Below the pieces are notes generated by a model, which saw only the letters and a program-made list of their open reading frames with translations, did not search any database and had not been told where the DNA came from. Below, one piece after another: positions 33,995-42,861 of a DNA stretch of 64,000 nucleotides. The DNA comes from Candidatus Zixiibacteriota bacterium. GTDB taxonomy: Bacteria > Zixibacteria > MSB-5A5 > GN15 > FEB-12. The stretch spans positions 1 through 64,000 of the forward strand of contig JAWXAN010000048.1 of the NCBI GenBank assembly GCA_034439475.1, read 5' to 3'. The position numbers and the translations under genes were made by a program. The first letter of the stretch is position 1; each line of letters begins with the position of its first letter.

Positions 33995-36736
33995 GTGAAT
34001 CGAGAACTGGATCTCATCGCCGCCGATACTCATGAAACAATAGAGCTTCAATCGAAGGCAGAAGGTCACAAACTAAAGCCAGTCAATCCCATCACAAGTC
34101 CGGTTCTGGCACAAGCCCACACCGCCATTTATAAAATGCATCGCTACTACGCACGGCGGCCACACAATGTTTTCTCACGCCTCATTAAGGAATACACAAA
34201 CCCTTCTGATATAGTACTTGACCCTTTTTGTGGGGGAGGAGTTACGGTCGTAGAGGGCCTAAAACTTCGTAGAAAAGTGGTCGGTGTAGACTTGAACCCT
34301 CTTGCAACATGGATAACACAAGTAGAGTGCGAACCTATCGATATTGATGTTTTCACAGAACTATTTGCGAAATGGTACGATGAATGCAAGAAAGCAATCA
34401 GCCCTCTGTTTGGTTCTGAATGTCCAAAGTGCCTCACGGTTTCAGCGGCTTCTTGGTTTGAGTGGTCAAATGTCATAATATGCCCTCATTGCGAGGTCGA
34501 AAACGTGCTTGCGATTAGCAAGAAACTCAGGGCGGGAGTTTTCGAATGCTTCAATAAGCGTTGCAGGGCTAAGCTAAAACCCAGTAAATGCATTAGAAAA
34601 GACGATAGGATGATTGCGACATTTTTAGATTGTAGCAAGTGCGGATACAAGGGGCGAGCGGACTCATCAACTTACGACGTAGAGAAATTCGATAAATTAG
34701 TAAAATCAGAATCCAGAATTATTCATAATAAAGGCTTAGATATTCCGCAGGATGAATTTCCTGATATGGATCGCGCGAGAGATGACAATATTTTCGGCAA
34801 AGGAATTAAATACTTTAAAGATTTTATGACCGTACGTCAACGATTAGCGATGGCAATGGCCAAGAAATATCTTCCGCAAGATTCCAAAAAACCCAATGAA
34901 ATAAACGCTTTGAATCATCTCTTTTCAGGAACACTTCGATTCACAAATAAATTTGTTTTTCAAAGTGCTGGCTGGCAGAGTGGAAAACCGATTGAGTGGG
35001 CCGGACACAATTATTGGTTGCCTTTTCAGTATGTGGAGCTAAATCCTATTGCCCCGATTCAGAGAAGATATTTGGCTATTAAATCTGGAAAGAACGAACA
35101 AAGAAAGCTTATCGGCACTTTCTACAAGTCTCCGAGAACCCGTACACCTTGGAAAGAATTACAAAATGGAGCAACATGCTGGCTACTCACGCAATCAAGC
35201 CATAAGATCAACATGCCGGATGCTTCCATCGATGCGATAATTACTGACCCACCGTTCGGTGGGAATGTGCAGTACGGTGAATTGTCAGATTTTTACCTTG
35301 TATGGGTTAAGGATTTATTAGGGCTAAAGGGACTTTCCGACAAGTCACAAGAAGCAATAGAAACACGGCATCAGGGATTTGATGGTGCAAAAGATCGAAA
35401 ATTCTACGAGGAGACTTTATATAGGATTTTTAAAGAGTGCCGACGCGTAATAAAGCCAGACGGATGGATGGTTATGACTTTCCACAATCGTGATCTGGGT
35501 GTTTGGATGTCCCTTCATAGAGCCGCACTCCGCGCGGGATTCCGCCTTCCTTTAGAATCTGAAAGTGCTACAAGGGGAATGGTTTATCAACCGCCCGTTG
35601 AGAATTATCAACAGACAATCCACCAGAGAGCGGCCGGCTCAATGCTTGGAGACTTCATACTTTCCTTTAAGCCGGTCGATGTTCCGACATCAATAGAGAG
35701 CGTCAGAGCACAGTTGAGTTCAAATGAAGAAAAAGATTTACAAAACAAAGCTGCAGGCATTATCCAACACCATGGGGGTGCTGATGAGACGACATTAATG
35801 ACTGGCCTTATTCCGTTTATGCATGAAAAATCAATACTCCACCGAATCGCTAGATATGATTTAAAGTTTCTTCTCTCTAACGGACCTTTCACTTTTATAC
35901 CGAAAGAGAAAAAATGGTTTACTAACGATATGTTGGATGGTGGGACTACCTTGAAGCCAATGGATGTAATCCCTGCAGAAGCTCTAGTTCAGGATATTGT
36001 CTTCAGTTTTCTTACTGAACACAAGCAAGCCACAATGGACGAGTTGTTGGTGTCTATTTATAGCCAGCTTGTAAATTCTCATCGACCTCAAATCAGTACA
36101 GTGGATAAAGTTGTTTCCAAATACTGCAAAAAGAAAAAAGTTAAGGGCGAAAAAAGAGAACTTTATGTTTGGAATCCGTCAACTCGAACACCTTCGCAAC
36201 ACTTAACTGCCAAGAGTTCTCAAATCTCAATGGGACTTCAACTCACGCCAATGCGCGACCACAATTCCATAATCGAGAATTTGGCCGTTCGGTTCAAGAA
36301 GAAGGGATTGGACACGCACGTCGGAATGACTGAGCAACGCAAATCGCCGATTCTCAGAGCATTAAGCTTAACTTTAAGTGGGTTGGAACTTGGGTTACCA
36401 CCAAAGGCTTTTAAGGTGATTAGAGAAATAGATTTGATTGCATTGCAAGACCACACAATGATTGCGGCTATTGAGGTCGCTACTTCAATTTCTACATTCA
36501 ACAAAGCAATAAATGATCGCTTTCGAAATATCCTCCAAGTTGCTCCTAACTTGCGCGTAAGTCTAAATGTCATTGTTAATGATGAAGATCACAAAAAGGC
36601 TTCCGAGGAGTTATACTCACCTGCCAACATTAAGTCCGGACTTTCTGGCCGCGTCAAACTTTTTAAGACGAGCCAACTAGCAAGTACGGATATATTAGAA
36701 TTACTAACTGAGAACCGAAACGTAAAATCAAGTTGA
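33995..36736 (+). CDS. DNA methyltransferase with inserted zinc fingers and nuclease-like C-terminus
   Basis: A 913-residue protein starting at GTG 33995. SAM-binding motif DPFCGGGVTVVEG is at about residues 74-86, and the catalytic N6-adenine/N4-cytosine motif DPPFGG is near 418. Between them lie four CxxC pairs (CPKC, CPHC, a CFNKRC variant, CSKC), a zinc-binding insertion seen in DUF1156-type DNA methylases. N-terminal HRYYARRPHNVFSRLI also matches that group. Around 805-835, IREIDLIALQDHTMIAAIEV resembles a PD-(D/E)xK nuclease core, though the final lysine is not evident. Its base composition is clearly more A+T-rich than its neighbours, with AGA/AAA-rich codon use, and it separates valS from the glycosylase gene, suggesting acquisition by transfer. 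A single-gene restriction-modification or phage-defence role is inferred; no partner gene is nearby. Confidence 0.8.
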   Translation: MNRELDLIAADTHETIELQSKAEGHKLKPVNPITSPVLAQAHTAIYKMHRYYARRPHNVFSRLIKEYTNPSDIVLDPFCGGGVTVVEGLKLRRKVVGVDLNPLATWITQVECEPIDIDVFTELFAKWYDECKKAISPLFGSECPKCLTVSAASWFEWSNVIICPHCEVENVLAISKKLRAGVFECFNKRCRAKLKPSKCIRKDDRMIATFLDCSKCGYKGRADSSTYDVEKFDKLVKSESRIIHNKGLDIPQDEFPDMDRARDDNIFGKGIKYFKDFMTVRQRLAMAMAKKYLPQDSKKPNEINALNHLFSGTLRFTNKFVFQSAGWQSGKPIEWAGHNYWLPFQYVELNPIAPIQRRYLAIKSGKNEQRKLIGTFYKSPRTRTPWKELQNGATCWLLTQSSHKINMPDASIDAIITDPPFGGNVQYGELSDFYLVWVKDLLGLKGLSDKSQEAIETRHQGFDGAKDRKFYEETLYRIFKECRRVIKPDGWMVMTFHNRDLGVWMSLHRAALRAGFRLPLESESATRGMVYQPPVENYQQTIHQRAAGSMLGDFILSFKPVDVPTSIESVRAQLSSNEEKDLQNKAAGIIQHHGGADETTLMTGLIPFMHEKSILHRIARYDLKFLLSNGPFTFIPKEKKWFTNDMLDGGTTLKPMDVIPAEALVQDIVFSFLTEHKQATMDELLVSIYSQLVNSHRPQISTVDKVVSKYCKKKKVKGEKRELYVWNPSTRTPSQHLTAKSSQISMGLQLTPMRDHNSIIENLAVRFKKKGLDTHVGMTEQRKSPILRALSLTLSGLELGLPPKAFKVIREIDLIALQDHTMIAAIEVATSISTFNKAINDRFRNILQVAPNLRVSLNVIVNDEDHKKASEELYSPANIKSGLSGRVKLFKTSQLASTDILELLTENRNVKSS

Positions 36737-36741
36737 AATAA

Positions 36742-37341
36742 ATGATATATTCAGACTGTCTGATTTACCTCTCGAAGAAAGATGCGGTGCTTCGCAGAAT
36801 CATTAAAGAACTGCCGCCGCTCACATTCAAAAAGAAACGCGGCGGGTTCGACGCCATTGTCAAAATCATCACCGGACAACAATTGTCCGGCAAAGCGGCT
36901 GAGTCTATTTTTAACAGACTTCGCGCGCTCAACAATGGAAAACCGCTCACTCCAGAGTTTGTCGACAGGATTGCAGACACGACACTGCGCGAAGCCGGCC
37001 TGTCGACTGCAAAAATAATCGCGGTTCGAGCGTTGATAGAAAAGATAGCATCCAAAGAACTTCGGATCTATCGTTTTTCTAAAATGACGGACGAAGAAAT
37101 AACCGAAGCCATCACCCAGGTCAAAGGGCTTGGGCCGTGGAGTGCGCAGATGTATCTCATGTTTGTGCTTCACCGTCCCGATGTTTTTCCCATCAATGAT
37201 TTGGGCATCAAGCGCTCGGTTCAAAGACTCTATGAAGTCGAGGCGACAGTCGATGAGCTTATTGCCCTGAGCGATAAATGGCGTCCGCATCGAACGACTG
37301 CGGCCTGGTATCTCTGGCATTCTCTCGCGAACAGACCATAA
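36742..37341 (+). CDS. AlkA-like DNA-3-methyladenine glycosylase
   Basis: A 199-residue helix-hairpin-helix GPD base-excision glycosylase. It has the HhH motif VKGLGPWSAQM (about 128-138) and the catalytic aspartate in PINDLGIKRSV (about 152-162); IVKIITGQQLSGKAA is the conserved first-helix segment. It lacks the N-terminal domain of E. coli AlkA, so it is of the short form. It starts 5 nt after the methyltransferase gene but has the base composition of the surrounding chromosome. Confidence 0.88.
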   Translation: MIYSDCLIYLSKKDAVLRRIIKELPPLTFKKKRGGFDAIVKIITGQQLSGKAAESIFNRLRALNNGKPLTPEFVDRIADTTLREAGLSTAKIIAVRALIEKIASKELRIYRFSKMTDEEITEAITQVKGLGPWSAQMYLMFVLHRPDVFPINDLGIKRSVQRLYEVEATVDELIALSDKWRPHRTTAAWYLWHSLANRP

Positions 37342-37397
37342 GTCCGTACGCCGCTTAGGACTTGGGTGTTTGTCTTATTACCACAGATCACACTGCA

Positions 37398-37706
37398 ATG
37401 AGCGATACTATCGAGCTTTCTGACATAAAATCATACCATGACCTAAAACGCCTTTTTGGGAAAGAGTCCGTGCAGGCTGTGGTGCGCTATATTGCATGGC
37501 ATAACCGCCTGACGATGACTCCAATCATTACTGTATGGCAGGCGGTGAGCATGGGATATTTTGTTGAAACACGCGCTCTTGACCTGCTCTTTTATTCGAC
37601 GGTGAAGAGATTCTGGGATGGAAAGTACGGGATAGGAATCACGTCGCTTGAGGAATGCCGCGCGATGGCGCGAGAACTTGAGGGGTATCTTTATCCCGCA
37701 GAGTGA
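37398..37706 (+). CDS. Hypothetical protein
   Basis: A 102-residue protein beginning MSDTIELSDIKSYHDLKR; an alternative upstream ATG is at 37362. It is predicted mostly helical with segments SVQAVVRYIAWHNRL and ALDLLFYSTVKRFWDG, has no signal peptide, membrane helix or cysteine pair, and resembles nothing I know. It lies 56 nt after the glycosylase gene, possibly co-transcribed, and before the largest repeat-rich gap. Confidence 0.55.
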   Translation: MSDTIELSDIKSYHDLKRLFGKESVQAVVRYIAWHNRLTMTPIITVWQAVSMGYFVETRALDLLFYSTVKRFWDGKYGIGITSLEECRAMARELEGYLYPAE

Positions 37707-37798
37707 AACCGAAGGCGATACACAGCGCGAGTCTCTCTGTATGTTGGCAACGTCATATTCTGTTTCATGAGTATCCAGTATGAGACCAAAAGACGAAC

Positions 37799-38280
37799 TG
37801 AGATTGCCGTCCGCCGCGGCGGACCCGCCGTGGAGGGTCGCTCCTTGTGGAGGGTCGCTCCTTGGAAGTCGCTCCTCGCAACGACAGTGTTGGCAATGCC
37901 ATCCTCATTTCGATGTCACCCTAGCGCCTGCCCGCTGTGGCGGGGAAGCTGGGGTCCATCTTCTCTCTAATCTTGTACCACACTCCGCCGCGGCGGACGG
38001 TGTGATTCGAATATTGGTGCGCGACAGGGACGTCCCGCACGAAGATCAAAACAAATTCCCTCAGCGGGCAGGCGCTAGGATAATATAGAATACAGAATCG
38101 CTGAACCGCAGTCCCGACATTCGTGGGGACGGTGTGATTCTCGCCAACAAGGATAATAAAGACCCGCGGGGCATAAGAATGACTCGCGCTACATGACTGT
38201 CGGGCGAGGGCGCCTGACAGCACAGACTATAAACATGTGATTGCCGCGTCAGCGGACGGGCTTCCCAGCGCTATCAGATA
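37799..38280. repeat. Repeat locus D: the largest cluster of dispersed repeat pieces
   Basis: Within a gene-free gap of 673 nt (37707-38379) lie four pieces. 37799-37890 is the reverse of the locus C unit, and contains GGAGGGTCGCTCCTTG-type tandem copies. 37975-38006 is a 32-nt segment, matched at 30 of 32 positions in reverse at 52797-52828. 38016-38045 is identical to the 30-nt segment at 28368-28397. 38197-38221 (CTGTCGGGCGAGGGCGCCTG...) is matched in reverse at 52721-52746. Palindromes such as CCGCCGCGGCGG abound. No CRISPR-like regular spacing and no coding frame that looks real. Confidence 0.75.
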
Positions 38281-38301
38281 CTAAGAAAAAAGTTATCACA
38301 C

Positions 38302-38336
38302 AAAAAAAGACTGTCCGGAGGGGGTGGACAGTCTTT
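38302..38336 (-). terminator. Terminator of the GGDEF-like gene
   Basis: Minus-strand AAAGACTGTCC/GGACAGTCTTT stem (38326-38336 with 38306-38316) followed by T7, 44 nt past the stop codon. Confidence 0.9.
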
Positions 38337-38379
38337 AGGGAATGGAAGTAAAAACAACGAGGGTAGATAATTTCGTCGA

Positions 38380-38880
38380 TTAATTTCTATGTCGAAGCGC
38401 CATGTCATGCAAATATTCTGAAAGTGTCTTTGCTCCTGCGGCATCGGGATACGATGCCATTTCCAGCGAAATCAATTCACCTGTGCTCTGGCCGGACTTG
38501 GATGCGATATGCTGGCTTATAAGTTCACCAAGTCTTTTCCCTGCCGTTTCGGCACCTTGACGTGGAGTCTCGGGAAAGAGGATTGTCAGAGATGACTCAT
38601 CGACAAGGGTAACATGGTCACACGCACGGGCGTTTTGACGGACGATCTGATATAGATCCTGACAAAGATCCAACACGGAAAGCTCCGCTTTCTGGCAAAT
38701 TGCTTCGAGATCAAAGACAACAAGCGAGACAAAAACCCGGTATCGCTCGGCTCGCTTCAGTTCTATTGTGGCTTTCTCCAGAAAGTTCTGAAGGCCGAGA
38801 TCAGAGGCGGCTTCTATTGGTAATGTGCTTTTTGTTTCCAAATCGTAATCCTTGGTTTCCTGAGCTATCTGACAAGACAT
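38380..38880 (-). CDS. Degenerate GGDEF-like domain protein
   Basis: A 166-residue protein whose body resembles the GGDEF (diguanylate cyclase) fold: an ELKRAERYRVFVSLVVFDLE entry strand, a DLYQIVRQNARACDHVTLVDESSLTILFPET core and an ETAGKRLGELI helix. The GG(D/E)EF active-site signature is replaced by VDESSL, so it cannot be a cyclase. The first ~25 residues look unstructured. It is monocistronic, with its own promoter and terminator, beside the NtrC-type regulator. A role as a nucleotide-binding or protein-interaction module is inference. Confidence 0.65.
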   Translation of the reverse strand: MSCQIAQETKDYDLETKSTLPIEAASDLGLQNFLEKATIELKRAERYRVFVSLVVFDLEAICQKAELSVLDLCQDLYQIVRQNARACDHVTLVDESSLTILFPETPRQGAETAGKRLGELISQHIASKSGQSTGELISLEMASYPDAAGAKTLSEYLHDMALRHRN

Positions 38881-38913
38881 AAAGCAATTCTTATTCCGAT
38901 TTTTTGAAAGGAT

Positions 38914-38942
38914 GTTTTACCAGAAAAGCTTTCCCATGTCAA
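38914..38942 (-). promoter_or_regulatory. Promoter of the GGDEF-like gene
   Basis: Minus-strand TTGACA (38937-38942) and TAAAAC (38914-38919) with a 17-nt spacer, about 35 nt before ATG 38880. Perfect -35, moderate -10. Confidence 0.6.
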
Positions 38943-39128
38943 GGAGCAAGAGCATGATGATATCCGCCCATTTTGTTTTATTTCAAAGAGTTAGGCTAGT
39001 CTTTAGGCGGCAAGAATTACGAAAACTGGCCAGCAAACTGGTCAGTCACGCAAAACATTGCGCTATTTTTGCACTATGAACGTGGTGAAATAATGTAACT
39101 TAAATCAGGTCTTGAGGATGCTGACTTG

Positions 39129-40568
39129 TTACTTGGTGGAATTGAGGTTGTAATCTTTGATCTTATAGAGGAGAGAACGATAGCTAATATCGAGCAAATC
39201 GGCGGCTTTACGCCGGTTCCAGTTAGTCTTATTTAGAACTTCAGCGATAAGTTTTCTTTCTTCGTTGGCGATTGTCTTTCCGACCCGATTTTTCAGCGAA
39301 TAGTCATCGCCGCGTACTTCGGTGGCGGCATTGCCATCTGCTGCATAGACATGGACTGGCTGGCGAACATCCGCATAAATCGGCATGGAATGAAGACCGG
39401 CTCCGGCTAATTCTATTAGTTCGATAATTATCGCTTCGTCTCCACGCACGACTACCTGTTTTATCATATTTTCCAACTGACGCACATTTCCGGGCCAGCG
39501 GAATGAGACGAGGTGCTGTATTGTATCATTTGAGACGGCGGGATATTCTTTTTCGTACTGCTTGTTGTACTTCTTGATGAAATGGTTGACAAGAAAAGGA
39601 ATATCCTCGGGTCGCTGCCGGAGCGGCGGGAGAAAGAGGGTGATCTCATTTAGACGGTAGAATAAATCATCGCGGAAGCCCTGCTCTTTTATGGCAAGCT
39701 CCAGATTCCTGTTTGTCGCGCATATAATCCGGACATCGACATGGATATTGTGTATCCCGCCAACCCGAACAAATTCCTGTTGTTCAAGGACCTGGAGGAG
39801 TTTGGATTGCAGTTCCATAGGCATATCGCCGATTTCATCGAGGAAGATGGTCCCTTTGTTGGCAAGCTCAAAACGTCCCTGCTTGTTCTTGTGGGCGCCG
39901 GTGAAGGCTCCTTTTTCATATCCGAAGAGTTCCGCTTCAAGCAAATCTCTTGGAATTGCGGCGCAGTTGACTTTGACAAATTCCTGGTCACGACGCGATG
40001 AAAGCTCATGGAGTGACCGAGCGGCAATTTCCTTACCTGTGCCCGATTCGCCGCGAATCAGGACCGTCAGTTCGGAATCTGCAACCTGTTCGATGATACT
40101 CTTCACTCGGGTCATCGGCTCGGAATCACCGATAAATCCGTTGTAATTAGTGCGCGATTGGAGTTCTTTTTTGAGCTGTCCGATTTCGCTTTTCATGCGT
40201 ATGCGGTCAAGTGCGACGTTGAGGTGTATTTCGACTTCCTTGACATCGAACGGTTTCGGGATGAATTCCGCCGCTCCAAGTTTCATCGATTCGACCACAT
40301 ATTTTGTGTCTCCATGGCCGGAGATCATTATAACATCGGGTCTATTTTCCTGGCGGTTGAGTTTTTCGAGAACCTCAAGGCCTGTCATGCCCGGCATTTT
40401 GATATCGAGAAGTATCAGGTCCGGCTTTTCGGTTGAGACCATTTGAATGCCTTCGATGCCATCACGGGCTGAAAGAAACTCAAATGATGTGGACAGCCCT
40501 TCGGAGAGGAGCCAAGCGATTTTGGGGTCATCGTCTATGACGAGTATCTTAATTTTTTGTTTGGCCAT
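39129..40568 (-). CDS. NtrC-family sigma-54-dependent response regulator
   Basis: A 479-residue three-domain regulator. The receiver domain (about 1-120) has phospho-acceptor D55 in LILLDIKMPG. The AAA+ domain (about 142-375) has Walker A GESGTGKE, the sigma-54 contact loop GAFTGA and GTIFLDEIGDMP. The C-terminal Fis-type helix-turn-helix is NRRKAADLLDISYRSLLYKI. It would activate RpoN-dependent promoters when phosphorylated, most likely by one or both kinases encoded immediately upstream. A promoter and two inverted repeats lie in the 144-nt gap before it. Confidence 0.95.
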   Translation of the reverse strand: MAKQKIKILVIDDDPKIAWLLSEGLSTSFEFLSARDGIEGIQMVSTEKPDLILLDIKMPGMTGLEVLEKLNRQENRPDVIMISGHGDTKYVVESMKLGAAEFIPKPFDVKEVEIHLNVALDRIRMKSEIGQLKKELQSRTNYNGFIGDSEPMTRVKSIIEQVADSELTVLIRGESGTGKEIAARSLHELSSRRDQEFVKVNCAAIPRDLLEAELFGYEKGAFTGAHKNKQGRFELANKGTIFLDEIGDMPMELQSKLLQVLEQQEFVRVGGIHNIHVDVRIICATNRNLELAIKEQGFRDDLFYRLNEITLFLPPLRQRPEDIPFLVNHFIKKYNKQYEKEYPAVSNDTIQHLVSFRWPGNVRQLENMIKQVVVRGDEAIIIELIELAGAGLHSMPIYADVRQPVHVYAADGNAATEVRGDDYSLKNRVGKTIANEERKLIAEVLNKTNWNRRKAADLLDISYRSLLYKIKDYNLNSTK

Positions 40569-40583
40569 ATATTATGTTCTGCC

Positions 40584-40655
40584 TTGCCGCTAAGTATCGG
40601 CAATATTAGGATAAAATCAAGGCGTTTTTCTTTAGATTTGCCGATTTTCGGCAAA
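40584..40655 (-). promoter_or_regulatory. Promoter with two TTGCCG inverted repeats before the NtrC gene
   Basis: Minus-strand TTGATT (40615-40620) and GATACT (40593-40598), spacer 16 nt. The -10 lies inside the inverted repeat TTGCCG-N8-CGGCAA (40584-40603). A second, perfect repeat TTTGCCGA-TTT-TCGGCAAA (40637-40655) lies just upstream of the -35. Two copies of the same half-site around a promoter suggest a regulator-binding site, possibly autoregulation. The upper repeat is not followed by a T run, so it is not a terminator. Confidence 0.5.
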
Positions 40656-40712
40656 ATTCTGCATTATAAAGAGGGGGCGCGCCTGAAAACGAAGGTGGGA
40701 GTACCGAATATG

Positions 40713-42851
40713 TTAATGTTGGAGCGGGAAATAAACGGTAAAAGTTGTACCTATTCCCTCAGATGATTCAACTTTAAGGGTGCCGTTGTGGGCAGAAATG
40801 ATACGCTCCACGACCACAAGTCCGAGTCCGGTGCCGGTTTCTTTGGTTGTGTAATAACGGTCGAAGACCTGTGAGAGGTGTTCTTTTTTGATGCCAACAC
40901 CGGTGTCGATTACTTTTACCGCAAGATAATCCTCTTTTTTGTGATCAGGCCGCTCCTGACATCCCACGACGGTCAGCGAGCCTCCTTTGGGCATGGCATC
41001 GATGGCATTAATAAACAAATTGAGAAACATCTCCAAAATTTGATTTTTATTGGCAATGACCTCCCAACTTGAGTCATCGAATACGGCTTCAAACTTGACC
41101 TTGCCCTTGCGGAGATCTGGCGCGACAAGTTCCGCGGAGCGTGAAATAGTATGTCTGAGGTCAAATTTAGTCGTCTCATATTTGTTTGGATTGGAAAAGT
41201 CAACAAGCTCACGGACAAGCTCATTCATCCGATGAACTTCTTCCTCAGCAGTTTTAAAGAAATCGGAATTGTCACAAATCTCCGGCCAGCGTTGTTTCAG
41301 AATCTGGAGGCCGCCGCTGAAAGAGGTGAGCGGTTTACGTAGGTCATGTGAAATTTCAGAAATCATATTCCCCATGGTGATAAGGCGGGTCGCATTGAGA
41401 AGTGTCTTCTCTTTTTCAAATAGGAGCGCCGATTGAGAAACTACCAGCCGCGCCAGAGACATGTCTTCGTCGCTGTATGTCCGCTCGCTTTCCGAACCGA
41501 AATAGAATAGATACGCAAGCTCTCCATTTCGAAGAGTCGGAATGGCCATATAGGCGCGATCGGGCTTTGGATACTGCGAGCGCTCGGATATTTTCTCGCC
41601 AATAAAAGCGGATAGTGACTGAAGATCGGTCAGGTCGAGCGAGTCGATTTCCAATTGTGTCAAGTTTATCTGACTCCGCTGGGCTTTTGATATATCGATC
41701 TTGCCGCTATCGGTTTGTGGCAAATCTGTTTCGCCGATTGAGCTATCGGGACTGAGGATTCCGGTCGCGGCATTCCAACTGAACCAAACGGCGTAGTCAA
41801 TTGGAAACACGCGACGGAGCTTATCAACAAGTGTTGTCCGAAAACGCACCAGCGAATCCATGACCGGAAGTTCATTTGACATTTCCTGAAGGATTTCAAA
41901 TTCAACCAGACGTCGGCGGCTCTTCTCGAATTCGTAGGCATCGTCTACAGCAACCGCGGCCTGGGATGCGAAAGTTGTAAGCAAACGGAGGTCATCGTCG
42001 GTGAATTGCTGACCGTCCTGTTTATTGGCCATATTGATGACGCCAAGAACGTTATTTTTAATCTTTAGAGGCGTGCACAGCAGCGAGGCGGCACCGTACT
42101 TGTCACGATTCATACGGCGAAAGCGGTCATCATTTTCGACATTGGCAACCATGAGGGCCTCGCCCGTTTTGGCGACATATCCAGATATAGATGCCCCAAT
42201 CGGCAGGCGGGTGTTAAGAATAATGTCGTTTTCAAGTCCAATAGCCGCGGCGATTTTCAAAAACTCTTTGCGCTCGTCAAGGAGCATGATCGAGCCGATC
42301 TGCGCCTCGGTGACAGTCGCGGCAAGGGTGACAATCTGACGGAGCAAATCATTGAGATTAATCGAGGACCCGATAGATTTGCCGGCCTCATACAGCGCGT
42401 TGAGTTCCCCCACTCTTCGATTGAGGATAAGGTTGGACAGCTTTAGTTCTTCCAGAAGGCGAAATCGGGCAAGCTCACTGCGTCGTTTGTCCAACGCTCT
42501 ATTTACTGCAAAGAGCAGGTAAGTAAACTCAACCGGTTTTAAGAGATAATCATCCGCTCCCTGAGAGACGGCATGGATTGCGGTATCGAGCGAACCATAG
42601 CCGGTCATGAATATAACAGGGATGCCTTCGTCCTGTTCTTTGACGGCTTTCAAAATATCAAGCCCGCTCATGTCGGGCATTTTAATATCGGTTATGACCA
42701 AGTCGACTTTTTCTGCTCGGATACGTTCGATTGCTTTGGAGGGAACCTGAAAGGTTTCGACTTTATAACCATCCCCCTGCAGGAGAACGGAAAGGGAATC
42801 GCACATCCCCTTTTCGTCGTCGATAATCAGGATTTTTTCAAACGAAGCCAT
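40713..42851 (-). CDS. Hybrid sensor kinase: receiver-GAF-GAF-histidine kinase
   Basis: A 712-residue soluble protein. It has an N-terminal receiver domain (D55 in LVITDIKMPD), a short coiled linker, a GAF domain (about 165-310), a second, more divergent GAF-like region (about 325-470), a HisKA dimer domain with the phosphorylated histidine in MISEISHDLRKPLT (about 500), and a C-terminal ATPase domain with N box NLFINAIDAMP, DTGVGIKKEHLSQVF and GTGLGL. A receiver at the N-terminus suggests a relay from the upstream GAF kinase to this protein and then to the NtrC regulator. No membrane helices. Confidence 0.92.
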   Translation of the reverse strand: MASFEKILIIDDEKGMCDSLSVLLQGDGYKVETFQVPSKAIERIRAEKVDLVITDIKMPDMSGLDILKAVKEQDEGIPVIFMTGYGSLDTAIHAVSQGADDYLLKPVEFTYLLFAVNRALDKRRSELARFRLLEELKLSNLILNRRVGELNALYEAGKSIGSSINLNDLLRQIVTLAATVTEAQIGSIMLLDERKEFLKIAAAIGLENDIILNTRLPIGASISGYVAKTGEALMVANVENDDRFRRMNRDKYGAASLLCTPLKIKNNVLGVINMANKQDGQQFTDDDLRLLTTFASQAAVAVDDAYEFEKSRRRLVEFEILQEMSNELPVMDSLVRFRTTLVDKLRRVFPIDYAVWFSWNAATGILSPDSSIGETDLPQTDSGKIDISKAQRSQINLTQLEIDSLDLTDLQSLSAFIGEKISERSQYPKPDRAYMAIPTLRNGELAYLFYFGSESERTYSDEDMSLARLVVSQSALLFEKEKTLLNATRLITMGNMISEISHDLRKPLTSFSGGLQILKQRWPEICDNSDFFKTAEEEVHRMNELVRELVDFSNPNKYETTKFDLRHTISRSAELVAPDLRKGKVKFEAVFDDSSWEVIANKNQILEMFLNLFINAIDAMPKGGSLTVVGCQERPDHKKEDYLAVKVIDTGVGIKKEHLSQVFDRYYTTKETGTGLGLVVVERIISAHNGTLKVESSEGIGTTFTVYFPLQH

Positions 42852-42861
42852 CAGCGCTGCC

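Noticed and set aside
37799-38280. CRISPR array
   Set aside because: Repeats are palindromic, of different types and irregularly spaced; no cas genes.
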